A stretch of 64,000 nucleotides of DNA from Homalodisca vitripennis (taxonomy: Eukaryota > Arthropoda > Insecta > Hemiptera > Cicadellidae): assembly GCF_021130785.1 (NCBI RefSeq), contig NC_060213.1:119107001-119171000 (forward strand), given 5' to 3'. Shown one piece after another: positions 49,829-62,730 of this stretch. Position numbers and translations under genes: made by a program. The notes beneath the pieces were generated by a model. That model was given only the letters and a program-made list of their open reading frames with translations, did no database searches and was not told where the DNA came from. The first letter of the stretch is position 1; the number at the start of each line of letters is the position of its first letter.

Positions 49829-51336
49829 TGTAACGTGTCTATAGTAAGGTTTATCTTCTATAAACAAATCACAACTATTTTTGTTTTAGTATAAGAGCGA
49901 TTAATTGTGTTCTGAACTAATAACCCTTTATTTTAAGAAATGCAACAAGTTCCAATGGAATTCAATAATTAAACTTCAGTATAGTAATAATGAGTAATTT
50001 GTTATATATAATAATTTAACTAATCAATAATACAGCAACCAACCCAAGCTTATCTTTGTTGACTTAGATAATTTATTCTCAATTATTTCAAGCGGTTTTG
50101 TAACGCCATCAAAAGGTTCACAAGTCCAGTCTTAAAGACTAACAATCAATCAATCATTCAATAATTGTGTCCTTCAAGTTTTCTCAGTGCTAGATGTTTG
50201 TCAACACAAACTCAAAATAAAAATCTTCATTAAACTTCAAAAAATTAAAATAATCTTCTTAATAATATCAAATATACAACAAAATAATAAAATAACGACT
50301 TCTTCTCAAAATAAAAAATACAAACATATTAAGATAATATTAATTATATTCAATTTTATGAACAAAGAACAATGGTCCCAAACCAGTTAAAGTCAAAATT
50401 GTAATCAATTGTCAAACTACTTATTTTCTGTAAATTTCCAATTTAAACAAATGTATTAGAATTATCCTAGAATTATGCCGCTTGGCTTTGAATGTTAAAT
50501 TTAGGAACTTGTTAAAATATATATAGAATCTCAGCAAAATTAAATAAATTTTCTTTTGGCAAAGTAAAGATTGTATTGCCTGGATTAAACCAAATTTGAA
50601 CAGGCAAAAGATCATCAAGTAATGTGTCTATTTCAATATTAAATTCTAACTTTCACAGTACCATTACGCACATCTGCTGAAGACATTCACCAAAGTAACG
50701 TAAAAATGACTATTTATAGATTAATTAATTCAAACTTGACGACTTTAAATTTTGAAAAATAAATTTGTAATCTTATTATAAAATGTTGGGATAAATTGAT
50801 TGAATCTTATATCATTTCTTAAATTAATTAATCTTAGATCAAGGCCTTACCTTAAATTATCACATAAAAACTAACAACTCAAACAAACCCTCAACCTTCT
50901 TCCCGAAAAATCAAAAACGGCAAGAGTAGGCTAAATCCCTCCCCCCGGAAGATCGTCTACACTCTCTGATCACCACAGCAAAGAATCTCCTGAAAACGTG
51001 GTTGAAGCCACCGAAAGATCTAGAAGTCCCTCCCCACCATCTAAGTCAAGCTAACATTGGCCTAATCAAAATTGAGCCAAATCACAATGTCGGAGAGTTG
51101 AATGGATACCGTATCCAAACCCAGACCTGTAAACTATGCTCAATACCTACATATTGGGTCAAAAGGAAGCTTCTAGCATTCCTTGAACCCGAATTGACCA
51201 AGAAAAATTCAGCACTCGCTGGAAGGCTCACAATCTTACAATTCAACTATTTATATAAGTTTTACAATTCTCTTAATTAAAAATAAAACATATTCCTACA
51301 AATAATTCAATAAATCATAGGAAATGCATTCCCTAT
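49829..51336 (-). repeat. 5' LTR of the minus-strand element
   Basis: Partner of 44490-45966. Starts at about 51336 on the minus strand with ATAGGGAATGC and ends TTACA near 49829. Open frames inside it (for example 51002-51280) have no counterpart in the other LTR and are not genes. Confidence 0.8.
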
Positions 51337-51341
51337 AATTA

Positions 51342-52262
51342 GGATTAATATTTAAAATATAAAAATTGACATATAGATTAAGTTTTTCTATTCAGTTTAT
51401 ATAAAACATATGTTCATGTAGATTATGAAGGCACTTAAATTGCCCGTTATTTTCTTGTTTTAGAACAAAGAGTTTGTTTAAAGATAATTCCACAATACAT
51501 AATGCGTCAATTGACCAATTATTATTTACCTAATTTTTGAAGCGATTAATAAACGTAAGATTTTTGTTTTTAGCAGTATTTCTAATTTATGTTTTCAAAT
51601 ATATTTAAACAAAAGACCAGATAACCCCCTGGAGACTTATCCCCCGTAACGTTAACCCCCCCCTGGGAATTTTGTTCATATGAACCCAGACAATATCCTG
51701 ACAAATTAAAACCCCCTCTTGTCTTAACCTCCATTAACATTAATCACCCACCCAGGAATTTCTCCGCCTTGACTAGATAGTCTCCTGGTGATTATTAAAC
51801 CCCCTGTTCGACTTAAAATACTGCCTTGAGGTTCGGTTTTTTATTATGTTTTATAGTTGGTGGGGGGGGGGGGGGGGGGACATAAACATTCAAGATAGTC
51901 TGACCCGTGCAGACTTTTTCTCCCGACTCATTTCTGGCTAAACCAATTAGGTCGTTAGATCAGACATCTGAGGGCACAATCGTAAAGACAAAATTAAATT
52001 TCCAACAAGAAAGGTCCAGTTCACTTTTTGTCGTATCTCTAACGGTTAAGCCCACAAAAGGCCTTTCTGAAGTCAAAACTTTAAATTAATCTGGGAAAAT
52101 TCGATAAAATGGGTCAACTATTAACTCCCATATTAACTAATCTTAAGCTCGGACCACCAATATTAAAAACCCCCCTTTCCCCGAATACCGCTTATCCCCC
52201 GAATTTGCAAGCGTACATCATAAGGGGCCTTTGGGCGTAGCCCCCCCACGAGCCGAAGGCGA
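51342..52262. other. C-run-rich stretch, no gene seen
   Basis: Numerous CCCC-CCCCCCC runs in otherwise AT-rich sequence, a G18 run at 51862-51879, and GGGGCCTTTGGGCGTAGCCC near 52221. The runs look partly artificial, but a decayed repeat is possible. The 60-codon frame at 51907-52089 matches nothing I know. Confidence 0.45.
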
Positions 52263-52560
52263 GTTTTACATCTACCTTAGTATGAGGAGTACAAGTCGAT
52301 TCTGTAAGTTAGATCGGGAAACCAAACAGGGTCACATCACTAACCACAATTGTTGATATAACATTGTAAGGCATAACTCGATCGAAATACTGCTGAGGAT
52401 GATGGATGAGAACCTTTTGACAAGTAGAGGCTAAAAAAGAACTAGCACCACCAAGCCCTGTGCACTTCCTAGAGCACAGGTTTTAACAAGAGATGGCCAC
52501 AACCTCCCAAACATACCCATACTAAATATCCTGCTTTCCTATTTGATTGCAATTAACAAA
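52263..52560 (+). repeat. Second copy of the 22605-23170 repeat
   Basis: Same orientation as 22605: TTTACATCT, then GGTCACATCACTAACCACA, and one unit with AGAGATGGCCACAACCTCC and CATACCCATACTAAATATCC. It has a single tandem unit where the other copy has three or four. Confidence 0.65.
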
Positions 52561-52934
52561 CCGTGTTAATTAGCGAGACCAATCAGATCGATGCAAAATA
52601 ATTGCTTGCTGCCGTATTTGCACGTCCCTTATCGCAAACGAAATAATTTATCAGATAAACATAAATTTGGATAAGGTTTCTTTTCAAGATAAATTTATAA
52701 AATACAAACAATAGAGCTCCTTACAAAACATACATAAATTGACTTCAAATACAATTATTTAAAAAGATAATATAGGAATACAATTTATGACGAAATATAG
52801 ACAAATTCCTATGCAAAATCTATCTATAACTATTCACACCTTTTTACTCCTGTAATATATTTTAACTCTCAAGTAATTCGTGCAGTAATAATTTTAACCC
52901 TTCATTATTTTTATGTTCGTAATTGTTAAAAATT

Positions 52935-53006
52935 GAGAGGGAGTTAGAGGGGGTGAGAGGGGGGAGGAGAGTAATGGGAGGGGGTGATAGAGGGGGGAGC
53001 GAGATA
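52935..53006 (+). repeat. Purine-rich G-run tract
   Basis: Almost all G and A, with at least five runs of three or more G, so G-quadruplex or triplex formation is possible. It could also be another technical low-complexity tract like those nearby. Confidence 0.6.
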
Positions 53007-54814
53007 TATGTTTTTTTATCTTACTACCCTTACATGCATATCATTTTAAGTAAATATTTTTATATCTTCTTGTCAATTTGAAGTAAATAAATAATTTTTT
53101 AATTATGTGTAAGCGTATAAAAACCTAATACTTTTTTATTATCCAAATTCTCGTTCTTCTCGAAAACAATTATACCTGAATAGATCTGGGATGAATAATA
53201 AGGTTATTGTAACTAAATGAAAATCTGGAGTATGGCAATTTCCCTTCAATATCTCAGCTTAAATCTACCTCTTTCTGTTTGTATTTTCACTGAGTTGTAC
53301 CCCGAGGTAATAGTACAATCTCCACAAATGGTTATATGTGATTGATAAATAATACGTTTTATAAACATTTATACTCTAGATGGAAATTTAAATAGTAAAG
53401 AGATTAAAAATAGAGATGGAATTTAAATTTTACAGATTATTAAATTGATATGTAACGAGAAACTAAATCGTCTTCAATGATTAAATCAAGCCCTTAATAG
53501 CGTAGATTTTTCTTTGTAAGATTTATATTGTATTGGTCCATTATATCACACCTGGAACAAATTAATACAGTAATTGTATACACGAAGAGGGAAATGGGAA
53601 TCGAATACAATAGGGGTGAAAAGGGAATATGGGAAACTCATTCAAAACAAACACTCACTGCATTTTGGACGATACCGAGATAAGAAAATAACAACGTAAT
53701 TAAAAAAGTATGACACAAAATTCAGAGATATAATCGAAGAAATCTAATTTAAAGATCCAGAAGTCAGTGTAGACGTCTCAAAATCAGTCATTGTATTACA
53801 AACTCTGGCCGTCCAAGCAATCGACATTAAAGGAGATAACCAAATCCCAATGTTTCCAAGCTTGTACTAAACTTGATTACCGGAAAAGCAATTACGCATA
53901 ATTTTGCAGGGTTAGAGTCAGTTTGTTGTTATTTCTGACGATAAACCAACAGTTGGTAATTGCGTTATAATTTGAGTTCAATTAAAAAGTGATAGTAATT
54001 AAATGAAAATTTGAAGGGTGGCAATTTTCCTTCATTAACACAGTTTTAACCTACCTCTTTCAATTTGAATGTCTATAATAAAAATGTGTATTTATATTTA
54101 ATTAGCGTATTGACTCTGTTCTTATCTTTCGTTCATTATATATCTGTCGTTATAAGTAAACACACCTTTAATTCTTATAAATAATAATTAAGCGCAAAAC
54201 TTGTTTCTTACCGCTAATCTTGAGCATGGCTATACCAATTAATTCCGCTAATTTTTTAATATAAATATTCGCTGGAATCCGGAAAAGTGTATATAAACAG
54301 AAATATCAGAAAATTTATTCCAAATATTTTGCAATTTACAACATTTTAATTACTTATATTTTATATTCTGAATTTAAATGACCCTAAACAGATGTTAACA
54401 CTTTTTGCAAAAATGTAACAAATTAGATTATATATCGTTTTGAATTTAAATGTTATAAAATACTGTTACAGTGCTTAATCAGTAATGTAACTCAGTAGTA
54501 GAAAAAGTTAATACCTAAATGTTTCTGCGTCATGACGAATTAACATTTCTGATGCATTTTACACACTAACACTGTTATACAACCAATCTTAAGGAACAAA
54601 GCTTAAGATTGGTAAGCTTTCACATAATATACTCCAAACTGGTGGGCTTCCTTGATATTGTGATATGGCATTTAAACAGTCCCTTATAAAAAACAGAGAT
54701 TAAAACTATTATGCCTCAACGATCTATTCTTTTCCAGAGTAAAGTCCGAAAAACAAGTCTTTTATAACGCAAGACCTTAAAATGTATTATTTTGGACCGA
54801 TGCAAACACTTGAT
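53007..54814. other. AT-rich stretch, one diverged direct repeat, no gene
   Basis: A block with AAATGAAAATCTGGAG and TACCTCTTTC at about 53214-53285 recurs in diverged form at about 53999-54070 in the same orientation. Otherwise nothing is supported. Confidence 0.45.
54582..54613. repeat. Perfect 12-bp hairpin
   Basis: ACCAATCTTAAG, an eight-base loop, then CTTAAGATTGGT: twelve pairs without mismatch. It has no following U run or transcription unit, so a terminator role is not claimed. Confidence 0.8.
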
Positions 54815-56987
54815 AATTATTTCCCCCTCATACCGGAAGTAGGTAGGATTTCCTCCTTGGACTTAATAGGCTTCTTAGTCCTACGTATGTATGTATGTGT
54901 ATTTTCTTCATCGGGACCAAGACAAAGTCAACTATGGAACTGGAAATATTTTAGACCGAAAATTATATTACAAGAGCCAGAAGTAAACGCATATTGAACG
55001 AACTAGGTTTTCGAGCCCGTGTATTTCTATTTATTTGGTCGGAATAACAAGGCAGATTCAGCTGTAACATTGAAAAATTATTAATTTGAACTATAATGCT
55101 CCTACATGTACAAAACACGATATAAGATTTAATTTCAACTATGATACTCTTAAAAAAGTACACTTAAATAAAAACTCAAAAATCTACCTGGTGTATGCCT
55201 GTCTATTTTAAAAAATATCATAGCACTCTATCATAAGGTATTTTATTAAGTATCCAAGTATAGGAACGTTGATTATAAAAATTGCTCCCGAAGCAACGGT
55301 GAAAAGCCATTTAAAAATATTAATTAATCCTTAATTAATTATAACCTTAGTATACAATACCAGGTGATGGAATAGAACAATGAAATTCAATTGGCTTTGT
55401 TAAGATTCGATCCGAAACTGTTTATACGTCGTACTCTCATGGTAGTTAAAAATAAATATAAATTCTAAATAACTTTGTATTCGTATGAATAAAACTCCAA
55501 AAACAAACTAACAGTATTTAGTTAGGTAAAACTTTATAAAGTACAAAAATAAAGATATAAACTAAATTTAAAACCGAGCAACCAAAGTTTTTTACGCCAC
55601 GGTGTATATTACACGCCCTCAAGTTTAGATGAGTTAGGAACGACAATAATTTTTCTCGGGAATTCCTTTACAGTCAATGGGAATCCCAATCAGATGTCAA
55701 GATATTCAATTAATTACAAAACCTTATCAGCTTATTTTTCAAAGTGACATTTGAGGAAATATTCTGACGCACAAAAAGTTGAAGGCAAGGCGGTAAAATT
55801 AATAACATTAACGTCTTTGGACTTCAACCCATTTCTTGAGTTAATGAGGCACAAGATGTAATTTGTTAGGAGAGATTTTACAATCGGAGTTAATGATGAA
55901 CTTCCATCTTTTACTAATGAATAGGTCTTGTTACACTCAAATAAGTTCAAAGATAAATTGTAAACGTTTTATAAGCTCTTATTTATCTTGTTTCTTAAGA
56001 GGGGTATAATTTTAAATTTATATAAACTCTATAAAATATTTATCCTGGAAACAAAAAAATAATAACTTTTATTAGTTAGTAATTTAGTAAGATACTGTCG
56101 TTTTCGTTTAAAATACAAACAACTACTAAATCGTCTTAGACATAGAAACTCCTAAAAGACAAAGTTATAAAAGTAGACTAGAATAAAAAAACTTTCACAT
56201 TTAGTTTTTCATTTTAAACTCTAAGAAAATAAAGAGTCCCGTGAGAAAATTATAAGTTGAGTCCCATATTAAAAATTGGCAGTCAAGTTTTAAAATTTTA
56301 AATTAATATTTTTAACTATCCCTGAAAGGTAGCTGAAGTTCTCAATTTAAACATTTTGCAGATTTAGTCGTTTATGATTAACCAATGGTGGTACAGTTAA
56401 AATAGCACTCTGTGTATTGCAGCTTAGAACGTCATTCCGTTCGAATATAGCTGTCGTTATAATTTTCATCACAACATCTATGGACATAGGGAAATAATAC
56501 ATATAATATTAACTAAACATTTTGGTATAAATAATTTTTATATATTTTATATACGGTACGGGATATTAATTACATCTAATCCCATAAGTAATAAATTAAT
56601 ACTTTAGTTATCATAAAATCTATATAATCCTTCCAATTAAGCAGAAATTACTTCTTACAATAAAATTAATTTTTTTTAACTCATGCCGATCATCAAATTA
56701 ACGTATATCCATAATTGATTCATCTCTTGTATTCAAATATAATTTAAATTTTTATACAACTATTGTAAATACACTTGTACTATATTTTTAGTATTCTACA
56801 TCACACTCAATTTATTGGTGGAGATCTATACAGACTTATATCATATTATTGTATATTCCAAAAAAGGACAAAAAGTTTATGAGAAATATAGTTCGTAACA
56901 TATACTTGTACATTTATTACTGAAACATGCGGGTAGTTGTATTGTAACAAAGCCTTTTGTGTTCGGAATGGCAGTTCTGTGCAGATT

Positions 56988-57150
56988 TTCCCTGTCTCCT
57001 TCAAACATTCACATTGCATTTTTTCTGTGATCTTTCCTCATGCTTGGATTTGAAGGAGTATCTTCCTACCCACGCACTTAGAACATAGCGATTTAAATCA
57101 GCTATTTCCCTGTCTCCTTCACAAATTCACATAGCAATTTCTCATCTTCT
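56988..57150. repeat. About 118-bp spaced repeat
   Basis: TTTCCCTGTCTCCTTC followed by a CATTCACAT-like segment occurs at about 56988 and again at about 57106. Confidence 0.6.
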
Positions 57151-57479
57151 TTATCTCAAAGGTGTTATACCTTTCGTATCTATAACGATGGTAAACGTCC
57201 GAAATCCTGTTATCCTGTCATTTAAAGGGTTTTGTTTTTTGTCTGTTACCTAAACATGTAAAATCTTGCAATGAAACAATAGGTATTACTACTAGTAGTA
57301 ATAACACGGGTCCAGTTCCCTGTCTTCCATTAGATTTCTACGCCATGGTCAAAGCGAATCATAGTGTACACGAACTACGCAATTCTTACATTACACAAAT
57401 GTATAAAACTACTAAAATATTAAATTTTTTTTATTCAAAACATTCTACCTTTTTCATTTCATTGTTATAGAGCTTGTTA

Positions 57480-57630
57480 TATGTTAGACAGTAATATGCC
57501 CATAACCATTAAGCAGTTTCGGAGGCGTTACGGCCATAACCATAACAGGTCCCAAGCATCGACCCTGAGGGAGGCCGAGCTGCTCTTATGTTAGCCATTA
57601 CCGTTGTTGCTATCCGGAACAAAAGATCAT
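57480..57630 (-). other. Strongly conserved block shared by both inverted arms (right copy)
   Basis: Reverse complement of 19540-19690, with about 90 percent or better identity by eye against a much lower background. The shared 90-base open frame is at 57509-57598. Confidence 0.5.
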
Positions 57631-58078
57631 AGAAATTCCAAGAGCTAATTTTAAACAAAATTACGTAGGGGTCTCTCTATCAGTTTAGATTGATATGGAA
57701 CTATATTTTTGGTTTTACTGGAAATTATGAAATATGTTATAAGATATACGGTTCTCAGTTTTGGGTCGTAATGTTTTAAGAATAAAGAATATACGTTATT
57801 CCACTTATAAATTCACTAAAATACAAAGAGTTATTCAATAATGTTGATCAGACAGATAGCACCATCGACGGGCCTTAAACATTGATTAAACACAGGAATT
57901 TAAATGAACATTAATCTATAATGCGCAAAACGGTACTTCCAGTTATAAGAATAGAAACTATATTTAAAAAGAAGTGGTTCTTGGTACATTTAGAGCGGTA
58001 TACTTAAGTAATAAGTATTATTAAATGCCAATAATGGCGCCCAATATCCTATTTTGCATTCAGTAGAAGCTGTGTAGA

Positions 58079-58238
58079 ACCTTAATCTGGAAGTGGTAGC
58101 GAATTGAAGAGGACTTCCAGCATATAATGAAACAAGGACCTCGCTATAAATATATTGAACCATAATCATGGAGATGATACTGGTGTAAAGAGAACCTCTA
58201 GCATATGGTGAAAAAGGACCTCACTATATGAATCAATG
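58079..58238. repeat. 80-bp tandem duplication (right arm)
   Basis: ACCTTAATCTGGAAGTGG at 58079 and ACCATAATCATGGAGATG at 58159 begin two alignable 80-base units ending in AAGGACCTCNCTATA. The left arm has one unit at about 19005-19085. A G12 run follows at 58241-58252. Confidence 0.75.
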
Positions 58239-59105
58239 GCGGGGGGGGGGGGATTTAAAGGATGTGAAGAGATGCAGCTGATGCAGAAAGCCTCAGTAGT
58301 GTGTAACAGAATAAAAAAGCTCTTCCGGATTATAAATTGAAACAATTCCTTCTTAGGGCGTTACAAATTTTATTTATATGTAAGACAAAATTAAGAAATT
58401 AAAAACAGCAATATAAATAACGTACACAAATGGAGCTGAACTCTAAATTCTTATTTATATACTGTCTAGCCAGAAAATAACAGTTAGGTAGCAAGGTCGA
58501 ATCATCTGTAACAGTTACAGTAAAGGGCTATTCTGACCTTTTCATGGAGATATCTATATGTTCCATGAACACACTTTTAAAATCTTCACTTTGGCACCCA
58601 AAGCTACTGTAAATATTTCAGACAATTTGCAATTTATAATTAAACTAGTTACGGTTATTATCTTGTTTTGATTGAGATGTATACCTATTTGAACAAAGTA
58701 AATTTTAATTTTTTTACACCTGTACACTTTGGAGTTTCTTTAAAGCTTCTTGGGTGATTAGCTCATATCGGGATCGTTCCAGGGTCGATTTAATAAAAGT
58801 TGGTTTTAACAATCATGACAATATTCAGAACCGTGTATTGGCCCAGGATATAAAGCAGACTATCAGCTCAAGGTTCAGTATACAACGTTGTTCATCATAA
58901 GCACACTATTTTGATCATAATAAATCCTGGACGGCTTGGTTAGCGCAGCATCTCAAAGTGGGAAATGACGTAATACTCACACAACTACTCGACTACTACA
59001 CGTGAAAAGAGAGCAGTAAAAGTAACAGATGCTCACCGTTTCCTACAGTTGGCTAGAAAGCACTATACGTGCACTATTACATTCTAAGGCAGAGGAATAG
59101 TATGC

Positions 59106-59895
59106 TTTATAAACAATTAAGTTGGTGAAGTAGCGATGCAAAAACTAAAAATAATACTCTGTATCCGAGGCTTCTTTTGGCTAATAAACACTCCAGTTAG
59201 TGGAGTAGCTTTCTACCAAACCAAAACTAATACCTTGTAGTAGAGGCCTATTGTGGCTAATAAACACTCGAGTTAGTGGAGTAGCTTTCTACCAAACCAA
59301 AAATAATACCTTGTAGTAGAGGCTTATTTTGGCTAATAAACAATCGAGTTGGCGGAGTAGCGCTCCACAAAACCAAAAATAATACCTGGTAGTAGAGGCC
59401 TATTTTAGCTAATAAACACTCGAGTTAGTGGAGTAGCTCTCTACCAAACAAAAAAATAATACCTTATAGTAGAGGCCTATTTTGGCTAATAAACACTCCA
59501 GTTAGTGGAGTAGCTCTCTACCAAACCAAAACTAATACCTTGTAGTAGAGGCCTAATTTGGGTAATAAACAATCGATTTGGTGGAAGAGCTCTCCACAAA
59601 ACCAAAAATAATACCTTGTAGTAGAGGCCTATTTTGGCGAATAAACACTCCAGTTAGTGGAGTAGCTCTCTACCAAACCAAAACTAATACCTTGTAGTAG
59701 AGGCCTATTTTGGCTAATAAACACTCCAGTTAGTGGAGTAGCTTTCTACCAAACCAAAAATAATACCTTGTAGTAGAGGCCTATTTTGGCTAATAAACAC
59801 TCCAGTTAGTGGAGTAGCTTTCTACCAAACCAAAAATAATAGATTGTTGTAGAGGCCTGTTTTTGCTAATAAACAATCGACTTACAGATTAGTAA
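59106..59895. repeat. 76-bp satellite-like array, about ten units
   Basis: Unit starts TAATAAACAC occur every 76 bases from 59182 to 59867. A typical unit carries ACTCCAGTTAGTGGAGT, a six-base stem with a five-base loop, then GTAGCTTTCTAC, CCAAAACTAATACCTTGTAG and TAGAGGCCTATTTTGGC. The outer units are the most diverged. The left arm has one related unit in reverse complement at about 18000-18095, so the array grew in the right arm or contracted in the left. Units abut with no unique spacers, so this is a tandem array and not a CRISPR. Confidence 0.92.
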
Positions 59896-60479
59896 CCTAC
59901 AAAACTAATTGTTTAATATAAAAACGAATCAGATTGAAGTGTATTATTACCTTGAATCTTACATTTAATCTTATTTACACACAAATAATAACGTGAATTT
60001 AATTCCTGTCCCTACCTGTAGTTACTGGTCTCAAATCTTGTTGACGCACTCACACATTTTTCATTAAATTATAATCTATGGATGTTTTCCAGCTATGTCT
60101 CAAATGAATATCTGGGATATGTAAAAATAAACCAACCGAGATATAATACTACACACTATTTGGCAAGCAATAAATTCTCTCTAAGCTACATTAATCCATG
60201 TAAAAAAAACTAAATACTTATACTCGTTCAAAATACACTGGTTGCTTTCGGTTAAAATACTTACGAGCTAGCAAAATAGTATGACCTTTATAAATACTGA
60301 TAAATATCTAGTTCAGTATTATTTCTAAGCGTGTTATCTTTACCGTTTGAATTTTCGTGAGATACAAAGAACGCGATGTTATCCGTGTCCGTAAACACAT
60401 TAAGTCATTCAAGAAATTTTAGAGCTCAACGGCATTAGTAATGTTTCTAACAGAAACGATACAAGCTTCTAATATAGTT

Positions 60480-60928
60480 TTAAAATTGCATATTCTGGCA
60501 TCGTGATTGTACTGTAATAAGAAGTTTTATAATTGCTTGTTATCTTGTTTTTTTATTGCTTGTTAAATATTATAAATGTATTTATTGCTTGTTATTATAT
60601 ATTATAAGATACTTTATTACTTGTTGAAACTTCATATTCTACTGCAAGTTAGATTTAATTATACACGCATACATATATTATACGCACACACACACACCTC
60701 ATGCCCCCTTCGCACCCACCCTCCCCCCACACACACACATAAATCGTTGCTGTGATTATTGCCATATTTGTAATTGTTCATATAGTTGGTGTTATTTATT
60801 TATTGCTTGTTATCTTTAAATATATTATTTCTTGTTGTACTGTATTATAAGATAATTTATTTCTTGTTGAAACGGATTTAACATTTGTTGTAAAATGGTG
60901 TATACCGTCTATAAATAAATAAATAAAA
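60480..60928 (+). mobile_element. Simple-repeat stretch ending in a possible non-LTR retrotransposon tail
   Basis: TTATTGCTTGTTAT-like motifs recur several times, with a CA/C-rich microsatellite at about 60684-60740. The stretch ends AATGGTGTATACCGTC followed by TAAATAAATAAATAAA (60911-60928), typical of CR1/Jockey-type 3' tails. No coding sequence remains. This stretch is largely missing from the left arm, consistent with a later insertion. Confidence 0.4.
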
Positions 60929-62308
60929 TGATTCGTGATGGTCATCTCCGAGTTCTATATAGCTTATTTTAATATTGGACTTATGGTGTTGCATTCATTT
61001 AAATTTTATATTTATAATACATTTTAAAAGGTTATTGCCTGAAATTTAAAGTTCGGAATACATTTTTTCAGTTTTCTTCCAATTAAACTATTTAATTATG
61101 AATCATAAATTTGTTTATATTTAAAATAATTTACCATTGTTATAATAATGTTCTAATAAATACACATAGTATTTTAATACATGTTCTTATTACACAAACG
61201 ACAACATCTCGACATATATTACTGTATTACAGACACAGAGATGATTAAATTTTTAAAAAATTAGTACAAAATTATTAGCTTCTATTGTATCTTCATATGT
61301 TGCTCATTCAAATTTTATCTGTTTTTATGTAAATTAATTCGTTAAAAATATTTTATTAAAAGTACTGTATTTATATGTAGATTTTTTACAAAAGTATATA
61401 ATCTCTCAAACTTGAATAATTCTTCACAGAGTTTATAAAGAACTTTGGCAATAATATATAAGTATCCTCCTGCCCACTACGTACAATATGTGATATTATA
61501 GTAGAAAGTTTTACCATCGTTACATCTATATTGAGGAGCACAATCGTATCTTATGAGGAAAGTTGTACAGTCAAGAATCAATAAAGTAGCTTCTTTATTT
61601 AAAAGTATTACTACTATATTATTGGAAAAAATCAATACCGACACTTTCTGTGGTATCGTGGCACGTCACCTGAAACAGAAACATCAGAAATGAATGCTCG
61701 TGGATGGAGGTAAAGATTAGATTTTTCCCACTTACGTTACAGCTGTTTAAATATTATATATTACTAAGGTTTCCTCGTTTATTAATTTTATATTTGTAGC
61801 CAAATTAAACTATGTTCAATACAATGTTTACTTGTCGAATATTTGCTAACCTTATGTGTTATGCACTTAACCAAAGTTTTAAAAATCTCCCTTTGGGTGA
61901 TTATGCCTTGGGTACATCCGACTTCATGAAATGAGTTTTAGCCAAGTAATTTTAATCAATTTTACGCTACTCTTGTAACGCAAGGGGTTTATACTATTAT
62001 TTTTTGGTAACTGAGTAAGAATCGAAGGAGACAACGGACACTAAAACTGACTTAGGAACAAACAATATAAATATAAAAAGTCACATTTGAAATTAATTTG
62101 ATTATCTTTAAAGTAAATTGTTTATGAGGACAACTGGCTAACTAGCCAGAACACTGAAGTCAACTGGAAGACTTCCTGGAGTATGTGCCTTCCATTTCAA
62201 AGGAAACTGAAAGGATGGCAGTGAACGGAATGGTTCATGGAGTTGATAAACTGAACCAACCTACTCGGTTGCTATATAGACCGAGTTTAGGTAACTTGAA
62301 GGTCTATA

Positions 62309-62730
62309 TCATCATCAATTCGTCATTCACGGGTATTTAGCGCGGGACTTTAGTATAGATCTAGCTCTTGGTAAGTTTAGCCTTTACATCCGTCTGATTA
62401 GGACATTCACGATCACAGATCTCCTATGTCATACACGAGTACTTAGCGTGGGACCTTAGTCTAGAGTTCTTAGTTAGACTGGGCCTTACATCCACCTGAT
62501 AAAGACATTCACGATCACAGATCTCCTATGTCATACACGAGTACTTAGCGCGGGGCCTTAGTCTAGAGTTCTTAATTAAATTGGGCCTTACATCCACCTG
62601 ATAAAGATATTCACGATCACAGATCTCCTGTCATACACGAGTACTTAGCGCGGGACCTTAGTCTAGAGTTCTTGGTTAGTTTGGCCCTTACATCCACCTG
62701 ATTAGGACATTCACGATCAAAGATATCCTA
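62309..62730. repeat. About 102-bp tandem repeat, four units (right arm)
   Basis: GATCACAGAT or a variant recurs at 62411, 62513, 62615 and 62715, each unit also containing ACACGAGTACTTAGCG, GGACCTTAGTCTAGAG and TTACATCCACCTGAT. The first unit is diverged. The left arm has two units at 15809-16010. Confidence 0.9.

Larger units (their letters stand above)
44490..51336 (-). mobile_element. LTR retroelement (Ty3/gypsy type), internally deleted
   Basis: Two direct repeats of about 1.5 kb (44490-45966 and 49829-51336) bracket 3.9 kb. The minus-strand orientation is set by integrase coding, by a purine tract next to the 3' LTR (45967-45978) and by a candidate primer site next to the 5' LTR (49811-49824). 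AATTA on both sides (44485-44489 and 51337-51341) could be a five-base target duplication, though it is low in information. Integrase begins only about 400 bases after the 5' LTR, so gag, protease, reverse transcriptase and RNase H are missing. LTRs this long fit Osvaldo/Ulysses-like insect elements. The exact termini are uncertain by a few bases. Confidence 0.8.

Noticed and set aside
49491..49844. 117-aa plus-strand open frame
   Set aside because: It lies antisense to the leader and 5' LTR edge of the minus-strand element and has low-complexity AT-driven composition.
54602..54620. Rho-independent-type terminator at the 12-bp hairpin
   Set aside because: No T run follows and no bacterial transcription context exists.
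59106..59895. CRISPR-like regular repeat array
   Set aside because: The 76-base units abut with no unique spacers, in a eukaryotic sequence; it is a tandem satellite.
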